From Phycisphaerales bacterium (lineage in GTDB: Bacteria > Planctomycetota > Phycisphaerae > Sedimentisphaerales > Anaerohalosphaeraceae), in contig DSDR01000046.1 in assembly GCA_011048645.1 (NCBI GenBank), positions 1-8,763 on the forward strand: a stretch of 8,763 bases of DNA. The letters run 5' to 3'. Both the position numbers and the translations under genes were made by a program. Positions 1-7,378 of the stretch are shown here, piece by piece. Positions within the stretch are counted from its first letter, which is position 1; each line of letters opens with the position of its first letter. The notes beneath the pieces are model-generated. The model was not told the DNA's origin. It saw nothing but the letters and a program-made list of their open reading frames with translations, and did no database searches.

Positions 1-1953
1 ACGTTTGAACAGGCGCTGGGACAACTGAACAGCCTGGCCGAACAGTCGGCCCAAAGCGATGAGCGTCTGAAAGCCTTTTCTGAGGTCAGCCGCCATGCCG
101 CCGAGACAGTGCGACAGCTTGCCGCGACATCTTCGGAGGAGTGCGAAAAACAGATTGACGCGGTGAACTCGGCCGTAATGGAGATGCAGCGATTGCTTGA
201 AGAGGCCGCAAACGACAAGACCAAGCCGGATGAACCGGCCGTCGAGGCTGTTTTCAGCGAAGACGACATCCCCTTGATTCAGGATTTTATTACCGAATCC
301 AATGAGCATATTGAATCGGCCGAGGCGGCGCTGCTGGAACTGGAAAACGACCCACGAAATAATGAGGTACTCAATCAGATTTTTCGGTCGTTTCATACGA
401 TCAAGGGCATGGCCGGTTTTCTGAACCTGACGGATATCAACGTTCTGGCGCACGCGGCGGAAAATCTGCTGGATATGGCGCGGAAAGAACAACTGCTGCT
501 GACGGCGACCAACAGCGACGCGGTGTTTTCTTCAATTGATCTGCTCAAGGCCATGCTGGCCGATCTCGAAGAGGCGATTGAAAACGCCCGCGGCGTCTCA
601 TCGCCGTCGGGCCTTGCCGCCCTGCTTGACCATCTGCGTGCCTGTGCCGCCGGGCAGCAGCCGCCTTCGGCAGAACCGCCCGGCGAGGCTGTGCCGAATG
701 AACGCACCGATGAAGCGCTGGATGCGATGCTGAACAGTCCCGCCAAGGACACTGAGAAAAAACGCAGCGGCGGCTCAGCCGCCGGCGCCGTCGAGAAAAT
801 CAAAGTCCACACAACCAAACTGGATGAGCTAATCAATATGACAGGCGAGCTGGCGATTGCCCAGTTGATGATCGCTGAAGAAGTCAAGCAAGCCGTTCAA
901 ACGGACAGCGCCTTGTTTCGCAAGGTAGCCCAGCAGAACAAGATCGTTCGCGAGCTTCAGGAATTGTCCATGTCAATGCGGATGGTGCCGATTCAGGGAG
1001 CGTTTCAGAAAATGAGCCGTCTGGTGCGCGATCTGTCCAAAAAGGCAGGCAAAAATGTCCAGCTTGTCACCGCGGGCGAAGAGACTGAGCTGGATCGCAA
1101 TATTGTCGATAAGATTACCGACCCGCTGGTCCATATGATGCGCAACTCCGTCGATCATGGCATCGAACCGCCCGATGAGCGCACCGGCAAAGGCAAATCG
1201 CCGCAGGGCACGGTGCGTCTGAGCGCTTCTCATCAGGCCGGAAGTATCGTCATCGAAATCGAAGACGACGGACGCGGCCTGCGGCGCGAGAAACTGATCC
1301 AAAAAGCTCTCGAAAAAGGGCTGATCTCCGAACACCAGGAATTAAGCGACGCCGAGGCGTTCGGGCTGATTTTTCAAGCGGGTTTTTCGACCGCCGAGAA
1401 AGTTTCCGATGTCTCGGGGCGGGGCGTCGGCATGGACGTGGTGCGTAAAAACATCGAAAGCCTCGGCGGTAAAATCGACATTCGCAGCATTCCCGACCGG
1501 GGCACGACTTTTATCATCCGTCTTCCGCTGACACTGGCCATTATCGACGGGCAGATTGTGACCCTCGCTGACCAGCGGTATATCGTGCCGATCAATTCAA
1601 TTGTCGGCAGCGTGCGACCGACCGACGATCAAGTTCGCACCGTTCAAAATCGCGGCGAGGTGGCGTTGATTCGCGGCGAACTGATTCCGCTGGTGCGGCT
1701 GGGACACCTGTTTTCGGTCAGCGGAACAGCGGAGAATCCAAGCGAGGCGCTGCTGGTCGTTGTGGAAGAAGGCAGCCGAAAATGTGCCCTGATGGTGGAT
1801 GATCTTCTCGGCCAACAGCAGGTCGTTATCAAAAATCTGTCCGGCCTGGGTAAAATCAAAGGCCTCTCCGGCGGGGCCATTATGGGCGACGGACGGATCA
1901 GTCTGATTCTTGATGTACCGGGTTTGATTGAGTTATCTCAGGATAAATTCTAA
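1..1953 (+). CDS. cheA: Chemotaxis histidine kinase CheA (5' end outside window)
   Basis: Cytoplasmic kinase that autophosphorylates and passes phosphate to CheY and CheB under receptor control. The frame is open from base 1, giving 650 visible residues; the GTG at 109 is in frame but probably internal. Domains, numbered from base 1: helix-rich N-terminal stretch 1-85; HPt (P1) about 86-170 with phospho-acceptor His132 in FHTIKG; low-complexity linker about 195-262; P3 dimerisation helices from 267; HATPase with N-box Asn382, Asp385 and His386, G1 DDGRG 422-426 and G2 GRGVGMD 473-479; CheW-like P5 about 514-646. No recognisable P2 CheY-binding domain sits between HPt and P3. The N-terminal stretch is unusual, since CheA normally begins at the HPt domain. 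The stop lies 12 bases before cheR. Family identity is near certain; the true start and the N-terminal domain are not visible. Confidence 0.96.
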   Translation, partial: TFEQALGQLNSLAEQSAQSDERLKAFSEVSRHAAETVRQLAATSSEECEKQIDAVNSAVMEMQRLLEEAANDKTKPDEPAVEAVFSEDDIPLIQDFITESNEHIESAEAALLELENDPRNNEVLNQIFRSFHTIKGMAGFLNLTDINVLAHAAENLLDMARKEQLLLTATNSDAVFSSIDLLKAMLADLEEAIENARGVSSPSGLAALLDHLRACAAGQQPPSAEPPGEAVPNERTDEALDAMLNSPAKDTEKKRSGGSAAGAVEKIKVHTTKLDELINMTGELAIAQLMIAEEVKQAVQTDSALFRKVAQQNKIVRELQELSMSMRMVPIQGAFQKMSRLVRDLSKKAGKNVQLVTAGEETELDRNIVDKITDPLVHMMRNSVDHGIEPPDERTGKGKSPQGTVRLSASHQAGSIVIEIEDDGRGLRREKLIQKALEKGLISEHQELSDAEAFGLIFQAGFSTAEKVSDVSGRGVGMDVVRKNIESLGGKIDIRSIPDRGTTFIIRLPLTLAIIDGQIVTLADQRYIVPINSIVGSVRPTDDQVRTVQNRGEVALIRGELIPLVRLGHLFSVSGTAENPSEALLVVVEEGSRKCALMVDDLLGQQQVVIKNLSGLGKIKGLSGGAIMGDGRISLILDVPGLIELSQDKF

Positions 1954-1965
1954 AAACGGGAACTC

Positions 1966-2823
1966 ATGATGTTCGAATCCATTGTAATCGATGACAAGCT
2001 GACCCTGACGGATGACGAATTCGAACAGATCAGCACCCTGGTTTATGACCATTGCGGCATCAATTTGCACGACGGCAAGAAAGAATTGGTGCGTTCGCGA
2101 CTGGCCAAGATTCTGCGACAAAAGCGGTTCAGGAGCTTTTCGCAATATATGGACTATGTAGCCTGCGATAGCACGGGGCAGGCTTTTTCCGAACTGATCG
2201 ATTCGCTGAGCACGAATCTGACCAGCTTTTTCCGTGAATCGATTCATTTTGAATTTCTGGCCGGTACGTTTCTGCCGGAACTGATCGCACGAAAACTGCG
2301 CAGCAATCAACTGCGTCTGCGGGGCTGGAGCGCGGGCTGTTCGTCCGGCGAAGAGCCGTATTCCATCGCCATTACTCTGCTGGAGGCGCTGCCGGAACGA
2401 TCGCGCTGGGATGCCAAACTGCTGGCGACGGATATCTCCACACGCATCCTCAAACGCGCACAGGAAGGGCTGTATGAACAGGAACGTATCGATCCGGTAC
2501 CGCCGGCGCTGAAGAGCCGCTATCTGATCCGCCGCACGCAGAAAACCGGCAAGCGGTATGAGGTTGCGCCGGCCCTGCGTCAGATGATTGTGTTTAAGTA
2601 TCTCAATTTGATGGAGAATTGGCCGTTTCGGGGGCCGTTTGATTTTATCTTCTGTCGAAACGTGATGATTTACTTTGATAAACCCACCCAGCAACGGCTG
2701 ATCGATCGGTTCTGGCAGACACTTGCGCCGGGCGGGATTTTGTTTACCGGACATTCCGAGTCCCTGACGGGAATTCGACACCATTTCCGGTATATCCAGC
2801 CGACCATTTACAGGAAAGGATGA
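1966..2823 (+). CDS. cheR: Chemotaxis protein methyltransferase CheR
   Basis: Transfers methyl groups from S-adenosylmethionine to glutamates of chemoreceptors, opposing CheB. The 285 residues match the usual CheR length. There is an N-terminal helical domain (about 15-90) ending in the family motif LTSFFRE (85-91), then the Rossmann-type methyltransferase core. The SAM loop is SAGCSSGEEPYS (122-133), with Asp156 in LATDIS, FCRNVMIYF (229-237) and GGILFTGHSESL (256-267), all typical of CheR. Two adjacent ATG codons (1966, 1969) could each be the start; the weak GGGA at 1958-1961 is better spaced for the second. The gene follows cheA by 12 bases and its stop overlaps the cheD start, so it should be co-transcribed and translationally coupled. 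No C-terminal TPR or other extra domain is present. Confidence 0.96.
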   Translation: MMFESIVIDDKLTLTDDEFEQISTLVYDHCGINLHDGKKELVRSRLAKILRQKRFRSFSQYMDYVACDSTGQAFSELIDSLSTNLTSFFRESIHFEFLAGTFLPELIARKLRSNQLRLRGWSAGCSSGEEPYSIAITLLEALPERSRWDAKLLATDISTRILKRAQEGLYEQERIDPVPPALKSRYLIRRTQKTGKRYEVAPALRQMIVFKYLNLMENWPFRGPFDFIFCRNVMIYFDKPTQQRLIDRFWQTLAPGGILFTGHSESLTGIRHHFRYIQPTIYRKG

Positions 2824-3314
2824 CCATGGAGCCGAAAAGAAACATCGTTGTTCAGGTTTCCGATGCGCGTATCTCCCGAAACGCCGATGCGCAACTGGTG
2901 ACCTATTCACTCGGCTCCTGCATCGCCGTTACCCTGTACGATCCGACGTGCCGACTGGGCGGGATGATCCATTATCAGCTTCCCGGCTCGGATATGGATC
3001 CGGAGCGCGCCCGCCGCGATCCGTTTATGTTCGCCGATACGGGGCTGGGTCTGCTGATCAATAAAATGCTTGAGATGGGCGCTGCGAAACAACGGCTGCA
3101 TGTCAAGGCCGCCGGCGGCGCGGCCATGAGCACCGGGCCGAAGGGGTTTGACATCGGCAAACGCAACTTCCTGTCGCTGCGGAAAGTGCTCTGGCAATAC
3201 GGGATTATGATGAACGCCCACGACGTCGGCGGCAGCAGCCCGCGAAATATGTATCTGGATATTGAAACCGGAACCGTGCTGGTCAAAACCAACGGCACTG
3301 AAAAGAAACTCTAA
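2820..3314 (+). CDS. cheD: Chemoreceptor glutamine deamidase CheD
   Basis: Converts specific receptor glutamines to glutamate, creating methylation sites for CheR; in other bacteria CheD also binds CheC or CheY-P. The 164 residues fit the family. The Cys-His-Thr catalytic set is visible: Thr28, Cys34 in SLGSC and His51 in GGMIHYQLP, with the 6- and 17-residue spacings known from Thermotoga maritima CheD. The conserved KAAGGAAM (96-103) follows. The ATG at 2820 overlaps the cheR TGA (ATGA), implying coupling. An ATG at 2826 is an alternative, with AAAGGA (2815-2820) five bases upstream, and may be the better start. No cheC gene lies in the window. cheB follows after 13 bases. Confidence 0.95.
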   Translation: MTMEPKRNIVVQVSDARISRNADAQLVTYSLGSCIAVTLYDPTCRLGGMIHYQLPGSDMDPERARRDPFMFADTGLGLLINKMLEMGAAKQRLHVKAAGGAAMSTGPKGFDIGKRNFLSLRKVLWQYGIMMNAHDVGGSSPRNMYLDIETGTVLVKTNGTEKKL

Positions 3315-3327
3315 TAGAGCCTCTGTT

Positions 3328-4383
3328 ATGCTGATCACATCCAAAACCATTAAAGTGCTCATTGTTGACGACTCGGCCATTGTCCGAAAAATTTTGAGTC
3401 ATGAACTTGGCCGTCATGACGGTATCGAGGTGGTCGGCGCTGCGCCCGATCCGTATATCGCGCGTGATAAAATCCTGCGGCTTGAGCCGGATGTGCTGGT
3501 GCTGGATGTTGAAATGCCCCGTATGGACGGTATTACGTTTCTGAAGAAGATTATGACCCATCGGCCGATGCCGGTAATTATCTTCAGTTCGCTGACGCCC
3601 AAAGGCAGCAAGACCGCTATTGAGGCGCTGTCGGCCGGGGCAGTCGATGTGATCGGCAAGCCCGGCCAGTCTTACACCGTCGGAGATGCCTGTCAGGCCC
3701 TGACTGAGACGATTCGTTCGGTCTCCTTTCACTCGACGGCCTATCGGGCCTGTCCGACATCCATCCCATCGGAACCGGAGTCCCCGACCGAACGCGGTAA
3801 TCTGGTGGAAACAACACATAAAATTCTGGCCATCGGCGCTTCGACCGGCGGCGTTCAGGCGCTGACGTGCGTCTTGAGCGCCCTGCCGGGCAACGCCCCC
3901 GGTACCCTGGTTGTTCAGCATATGCCGGCGTTGTTCACCAAATCCTTTGCCGAACGACTGAATAATGAATGCGCCGTTCACGTCAAAGAGGCCCGAGACG
4001 GCGATCGTGTCCTGCCGGGCCACGTTCTGATCGCCCCCGGCGGCTATCACATGCTGCTGCAGCGCTCCGGCGCCAATTACTATGTGGCCGTTAAAGACGG
4101 GCCGGCCGTATGTCGGCAGAAACCCAGCGTCGAAGTGATGTTCAATTCGGTGGCCAAATACGCCGGCGCCAACGCCGTCGGGGCAATTCTGACCGGTATG
4201 GGCGACGACGGCGCCGACGGCCTCTTGGCGATGCGCAACGCCGGGGCGCACACCATCGCCCAGGACGAGCAGACCTGCGTCGTGTTCGGTATGCCCAAAG
4301 AAGCCATTCGCAAAGGCGGCGCTGAACGTGTTTTGCCCCTTCATAAAATCGCCGCCGCACTGATTCAGCACGCCCGCCAATAA
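3328..4383 (+). CDS. cheB: Chemotaxis response regulator and receptor methylesterase/deamidase CheB
   Basis: Removes methyl groups from receptor glutamates after phosphorylation by CheA, giving adaptation feedback. It has 351 residues from the ATG at 3328. I chose this start because the receiver domain begins right there (KVLIVDDS), because the longer frame back to 3262 would run into cheD, and because AGAG at 3316-3319 is a weak ribosome site. Receiver domain about 8-125: Asp14 and Asp15, phospho-acceptor Asp60 in VLDVEMP, Ser88 and Lys111 in GKP. A linker (about 126-160) leads to the methylesterase domain, with Ser172 in GASTGG, His198 in VVQHMP and Asp294 in TGMGDDGADG. The 26- and 96-residue spacings are the same as in Salmonella CheB (164/190/286). 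All catalytic residues are intact. Last gene of the chemotaxis operon in the window. Confidence 0.96.
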   Translation: MLITSKTIKVLIVDDSAIVRKILSHELGRHDGIEVVGAAPDPYIARDKILRLEPDVLVLDVEMPRMDGITFLKKIMTHRPMPVIIFSSLTPKGSKTAIEALSAGAVDVIGKPGQSYTVGDACQALTETIRSVSFHSTAYRACPTSIPSEPESPTERGNLVETTHKILAIGASTGGVQALTCVLSALPGNAPGTLVVQHMPALFTKSFAERLNNECAVHVKEARDGDRVLPGHVLIAPGGYHMLLQRSGANYYVAVKDGPAVCRQKPSVEVMFNSVAKYAGANAVGAILTGMGDDGADGLLAMRNAGAHTIAQDEQTCVVFGMPKEAIRKGGAERVLPLHKIAAALIQHARQ

Positions 4384-4419
4384 AAGACAAAAGACATTTT
4401 GTTTAAGATTATTGCGGGC
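4372..4419 (+). terminator. Bulged hairpin enclosing the cheB stop codon, possible operon terminator
   Basis: The arm GCCCGCCAATAA (4372-4383) pairs with TTATTGCGGGC (4409-4419) as 11 base pairs with one bulged C. Inside it a second stem, ACAAAA (4387-4392) with TTTTGT (4397-4402), closes on a four-base loop. The outer arm includes the cheB TAA stop. The bases after it (AAATTTTCTT, 4427-4436) are only moderately T-rich, so an intrinsic terminator is plausible but not textbook; a 3' stabilising structure is the alternative. Confidence 0.45.
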
Positions 4420-4434
4420 CATCCATAAATTTTC

Positions 4435-4464
4435 TTGACAGTCGCCAAGAGGCGCTGTTATCTA
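4435..4464 (+). promoter_or_regulatory. Candidate distal topA promoter (TTGACA / TATCTA)
   Basis: A perfect TTGACA lies at 4435-4440, with TATCTA at 4459-4464 after 18 bases. The -10 match is only three of six. The spacer carries a short CGCC/GGCG hairpin (4443-4454). It could be an upstream second promoter for topA; weak evidence. Confidence 0.3.
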
Positions 4465-4504
4465 TCGTCTTACCTGTCAGAAACGAACAAAGCAGAGTCG
4501 TTTT

Positions 4505-4513
4505 TGTTATAAT
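4505..4513 (+). promoter_or_regulatory. Extended -10 promoter of topA
   Basis: TGTTATAAT (4505-4513) combines a perfect TATAAT with the TG extension one base upstream. The matching -35 region (about 4484-4490) is poor, which is usual for extended -10 promoters. Expected transcription start is near 4520, about 28 bases before the topA ATG at 4548. The short inverted repeat AAACGA/TCGTTT (4481-4486 / 4498-4503) lies just upstream and might modulate it. Confidence 0.55.
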
Positions 4514-4547
4514 TAATCTGCGTTATCCAAATGAAATCTTGAATCGT

Positions 4548-6944
4548 ATGGGCAAAGCAAACACAGACAAATCACTGGTCATCGTTGAATCGCCGGCCAA
4601 GGCCAAAACGATCAATAAATATCTCGGCCCGAATTTTGAGGTCAAAGCCTCGATGGGACACGTCCGCGATCTGCCGTCCAAAGGCTTGAACGTGGATATT
4701 GAGAATAGATTTGAACCGGTTTATGAGGTCGTTCCCGGGCGCAAACGCACCCTCAAATCGCTGAAGGATTCGACCAAACGGTGCGGCAGGGTCTATCTGG
4801 CAACCGACCTTGACCGCGAAGGTGAAGCGATTGCCTGGCACCTGGCCGAGGCGCTTAAGCTTAAAAATGACGATACATTTCGGGTGGTCTTTAACGCCAT
4901 CACCAAAAACGACATTCAAAAGGCGTTCGCCAAACCCGGCAAGATTGATATGGATCGAGTGCTGGCCCAGCAGGCCCGACGGGTGCTGGATCGCATCGTG
5001 GGCTATCAAATCAGTCCGCTGCTCTGGAAAAAGGTTGCCCGCGGCCTCAGCGCCGGACGAGTCCAGTCCGTGGCCGTCAAAATGATTGTCGAACGCGAGC
5101 GGGAAATTCGCGCCTTCGTGCCGAAAGAATACTGGTTGATTCCAGGGGTCTTTTCCACGCAGTCCGATGAGGACCTGAGCGAATCATGGCAGGCGTTTCT
5201 GGAGTCCGGGGGTGAAAAAGGGCTGACGCTGGCCGAACAGAACCAATGGCTGGCCGAACACAGCGCGTTCCGTGCCGACCTGGTCGGGGTCAACGGCAAA
5301 AAATTCCACGCCGATAATGAAACCCAGGCCGCCGCTATTTTCGAACAGATCCAGCAGGCCGCCTTTACCGTCGGCGGGATTACCACCCGACGGATGAAGT
5401 CGCGTCCGGCGCCGCCGTTTATTACATCAACGCTTCAGCAGGCCGCGGCCAATCGGCTGGGCTTTTCGGCCAAACGCACGATGAGGGTCGCCCAGCAGTT
5501 GTACGAAGGCATTGATCTCGGCTCAATGGGCGCCTTGGGATTGATTACTTATATGCGTACCGACAGCACGTTTTTGTCGCAGGACGCCCTGCAAAGCAGT
5601 CGGCGGTTTATTGAAAATCGCTTCGGCAGGGACTATCTGCCCGACAAGCCCAATGTTTATGCATCGGCCAAAGGCGCTCAGGAAGCCCACGAAGCCATCC
5701 GTCCGACCGACCCGGATCTGACGCCGGACGAAATACGGCAGTTTCTGACGGACGAACAATACAAGCTGTACGATTTGATTTGGCGCCGGTTCATCGCCTG
5801 CCAGATGGCCGCAGCTCAGTGGGACACCACACGAGTGGACATCATCGGCCGCGCTGATGGGTTTTCGTGCGAATACCGCGCGACCGGACGGATCCTGGTC
5901 TTTGACGGCTTTACCCGCGTCTGGCAAACCCCAACCGAAGAACCTCGTCTGCCGGCATTGGCGCAGGACCAATCACTGGCCGTGGTCAGCGTCAAATCCG
6001 AACAGCACTTCACCAAGCCGCCGGCCCGCTATACCGAGGCCTCGCTGGTCAAAGCGCTGGAAAAAGAAGGCATCGGTCGGCCCAGCACCTATGCCTCAAT
6101 CATCTCGACGATTCAGGATCGGGGCTACGTGGAAAAAATAGACAAGAAATTTCAGCCCACCGATGTGGCCGAGATCGTCACCGACAAACTCAATGAATTC
6201 TTCCCCAATGTGATGGACGTGGCCTTCACGCGGCATATGGAAGCGCAGCTCGACAAGATCGAAGAACAGCATCTCGATTGGGTCAAGGTGTTGGAAGAGT
6301 TTTACGGCCCGTTCAGGGACAATCTGGAAAAAGCCGCCGAAGAAATGAAACACGCCAAGGCCCAGACCGAGCCGAGCGACTATATGTGTCCGGAATGTAA
6401 GGCGCCGCTGGTCTATCGTTTCGGGAAAAACGGACGTTTCCTGAGCTGTTCACGGTATCCGGACTGCAAATTTGCAAGTCCCTGTGACAAAGAAGGCAAA
6501 ATGGTCGAGCAGACCGATGAAACCACCGAACACCAATGCCCCAACTGCTCCAAACCGATGCTGCGCAAAAGCGGGCGATACGGGCCGTTTCTGGGTTGTT
6601 CGGATTATCCAAACTGCAAGACCATTCTCAAGGTGGACAAAGAAGGCAACCCCCTGCCGCCCAAGCCGGCGCCGGAACCGACCGGGTTGAAATGCCACAA
6701 ATGCAAAACCGGCGAACTGGTCATTCGACAGAGCAAACGCGGGCCGTTTCTGGGCTGCAACAAATTCCCCCGCTGTCGAACGATCGTCAGTATGAAAAAG
6801 CTGGACGAATTGAAAACGCTTGCGGCCGAGGGAAAATGGCCCCCTGCCACCGAAGATCAGGCCAAACAAATTCTGGCCGCGACACAACCCGACAAAACCA
6901 AAAAGAAATCCAAACGAACATCCAAAAAAGCCAAAAAAGAATAG
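4548..6944 (+). CDS. topA: DNA topoisomerase I (type IA) with three C-terminal zinc ribbons
   Basis: Relaxes negatively supercoiled DNA by cutting one strand through a 5'-phosphotyrosyl link. It has 798 residues from the ATG at 4548; an in-frame TTG at 4539 would add three. Neither start has a clear Shine-Dalgarno. TOPRIM domain: VIVESPAKAKT with Glu14, and the metal-binding DLDRE with Asp87, Asp89 and Glu91. SAGRVQSVAV (168-177) belongs to the core, and catalytic Tyr335 lies in LITYMRTDS. GIGRPSTYASI (508-518) is also typical. Three Cys4 zinc ribbons follow at about 614-641, 664-691 and 716-744, then a lysine-rich tail (about 783-798) likely to bind DNA. The stretch between EYWLI and ITTRRM (about 200-277) resembles planctomycete TopA as I recall it. 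The gene is complete and looks functional. Confidence 0.96.
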   Translation: MGKANTDKSLVIVESPAKAKTINKYLGPNFEVKASMGHVRDLPSKGLNVDIENRFEPVYEVVPGRKRTLKSLKDSTKRCGRVYLATDLDREGEAIAWHLAEALKLKNDDTFRVVFNAITKNDIQKAFAKPGKIDMDRVLAQQARRVLDRIVGYQISPLLWKKVARGLSAGRVQSVAVKMIVEREREIRAFVPKEYWLIPGVFSTQSDEDLSESWQAFLESGGEKGLTLAEQNQWLAEHSAFRADLVGVNGKKFHADNETQAAAIFEQIQQAAFTVGGITTRRMKSRPAPPFITSTLQQAAANRLGFSAKRTMRVAQQLYEGIDLGSMGALGLITYMRTDSTFLSQDALQSSRRFIENRFGRDYLPDKPNVYASAKGAQEAHEAIRPTDPDLTPDEIRQFLTDEQYKLYDLIWRRFIACQMAAAQWDTTRVDIIGRADGFSCEYRATGRILVFDGFTRVWQTPTEEPRLPALAQDQSLAVVSVKSEQHFTKPPARYTEASLVKALEKEGIGRPSTYASIISTIQDRGYVEKIDKKFQPTDVAEIVTDKLNEFFPNVMDVAFTRHMEAQLDKIEEQHLDWVKVLEEFYGPFRDNLEKAAEEMKHAKAQTEPSDYMCPECKAPLVYRFGKNGRFLSCSRYPDCKFASPCDKEGKMVEQTDETTEHQCPNCSKPMLRKSGRYGPFLGCSDYPNCKTILKVDKEGNPLPPKPAPEPTGLKCHKCKTGELVIRQSKRGPFLGCNKFPRCRTIVSMKKLDELKTLAAEGKWPPATEDQAKQILAATQPDKTKKKSKRTSKKAKKE

Positions 6945-6951
6945 GGCTTTT
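6926..6951 (+). terminator. Weak hairpin over the topA stop codon
   Basis: AAAAGCC (6926-6932) pairs with GGCTTTT (6945-6951) around a 12-base loop that contains the TAG stop. The T-run is part of the stem and only scattered Ts follow. It could act as a weak terminator or simply reflect the A-rich lysine codons. Confidence 0.22.
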
Positions 6952-6974
6952 GTCGGATATTTGGATTTTGGTTT

Positions 6975-7000
6975 TTGACATTTGACCGCATACGTATCTA
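6975..7000 (+). promoter_or_regulatory. Candidate promoter for the GroES-like gene
   Basis: TTGACA lies at 6975-6980 and TATCTA at 6995-7000, 14 bases apart, which is shorter than the normal 16-18. The same TTGACA plus TATCTATCG pairing occurs upstream of topA. The gene could instead be read through from topA, which ends 68 bases before its start. Confidence 0.25.
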
Positions 7001-7012
7001 TCGAGGCAGATA

Positions 7013-7333
7013 ATGGACGACAAGATCGACATCAAAAATGATCCGTTTGAAACGATTGAACCCATCGGCAAACGTATTTTGATCCGCAAAGACGAAGACA
7101 AAAAACAGACCAAAGGCGGCATCCAGCTTCCCGATAATATCGAAATCCCGACGATTACGGGACGAATCGTGTCGGTCTCGGCAGAAGTGGAGTTGTCATC
7201 GGAGTTTCCGCTCAAGCAATATGACAAGGTTCTGTTCAACCCCAAAGGCGCTATTCCGGTTGATTTTGAAGGCGACAACCGTCTGTTCGTCGTCGATGTC
7301 GAAAACGTGGTTGCGGTCTTTCGCAAACAATAA
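7013..7333 (+). CDS. groES: GroES-family co-chaperonin (Cpn10), orphan copy
   Basis: Family role: a heptameric lid that caps the GroEL chamber for folding. The 106 residues are close to the usual 95-100, with about 14 extra at the N terminus. The fold signature is visible: EPIGKRILIRKDE (16-28) matches the start of GroES, KGGIQLPD (34-41) matches the mobile loop that docks on GroEL (the E. coli tripeptide IVL reads IQL here), then GRIVSVSAEV, DKVLFNP (71-77) and a closing VENVVAVF. The ATG at 7013 has GAGG (7003-7006) six bases upstream. No groEL is adjacent: topA lies upstream and the convergent DAHP synthase downstream. It may be a paralogue of the main groES or the only copy, unlinked from groEL. 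Family call firm, physiological role open. Confidence 0.85.
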   Translation: MDDKIDIKNDPFETIEPIGKRILIRKDEDKKQTKGGIQLPDNIEIPTITGRIVSVSAEVELSSEFPLKQYDKVLFNPKGAIPVDFEGDNRLFVVDVENVVAVFRKQ

Positions 7334-7378
7334 CCACAATCCGCGAGATTCCGCCCTGTGGACGAGGTGGTCCAGCCT
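7334..7378. other. Convergent intergenic gap with short competing hairpins
   Basis: These 45 bases separate the stops of the GroES-like gene (+) and the DAHP synthase gene (-). TGGAC (7359-7363) pairs with GTCCA (7370-7374) around six bases. Alternatively CCACA (7334-7338) pairs with TGTGG (7357-7361). Neither has a following T-run on either strand, so a terminator role is weakly supported. Confidence 0.25.

Noticed and set aside
1933..2910. Long open frame (325 codons) on the - strand opposite cheR
   Set aside because: It overlaps cheR fully, has a composition rich in Arg, Gln and His typical of antisense frames, and has no motif.
3262..3327. In-frame upstream extension of cheB to an ATG inside cheD
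   Set aside because: It would add 22 residues with no receiver homology and overlap cheD by about 50 bases; the receiver domain begins directly at the 3328 start.
3283..4422. Long open frame (379 codons) on the - strand opposite cheB
   Set aside because: CheB is complete with all catalytic residues in the + frame, and the antisense product shows no recognisable domain. Such shadows are expected in GC-rich codon patterns.
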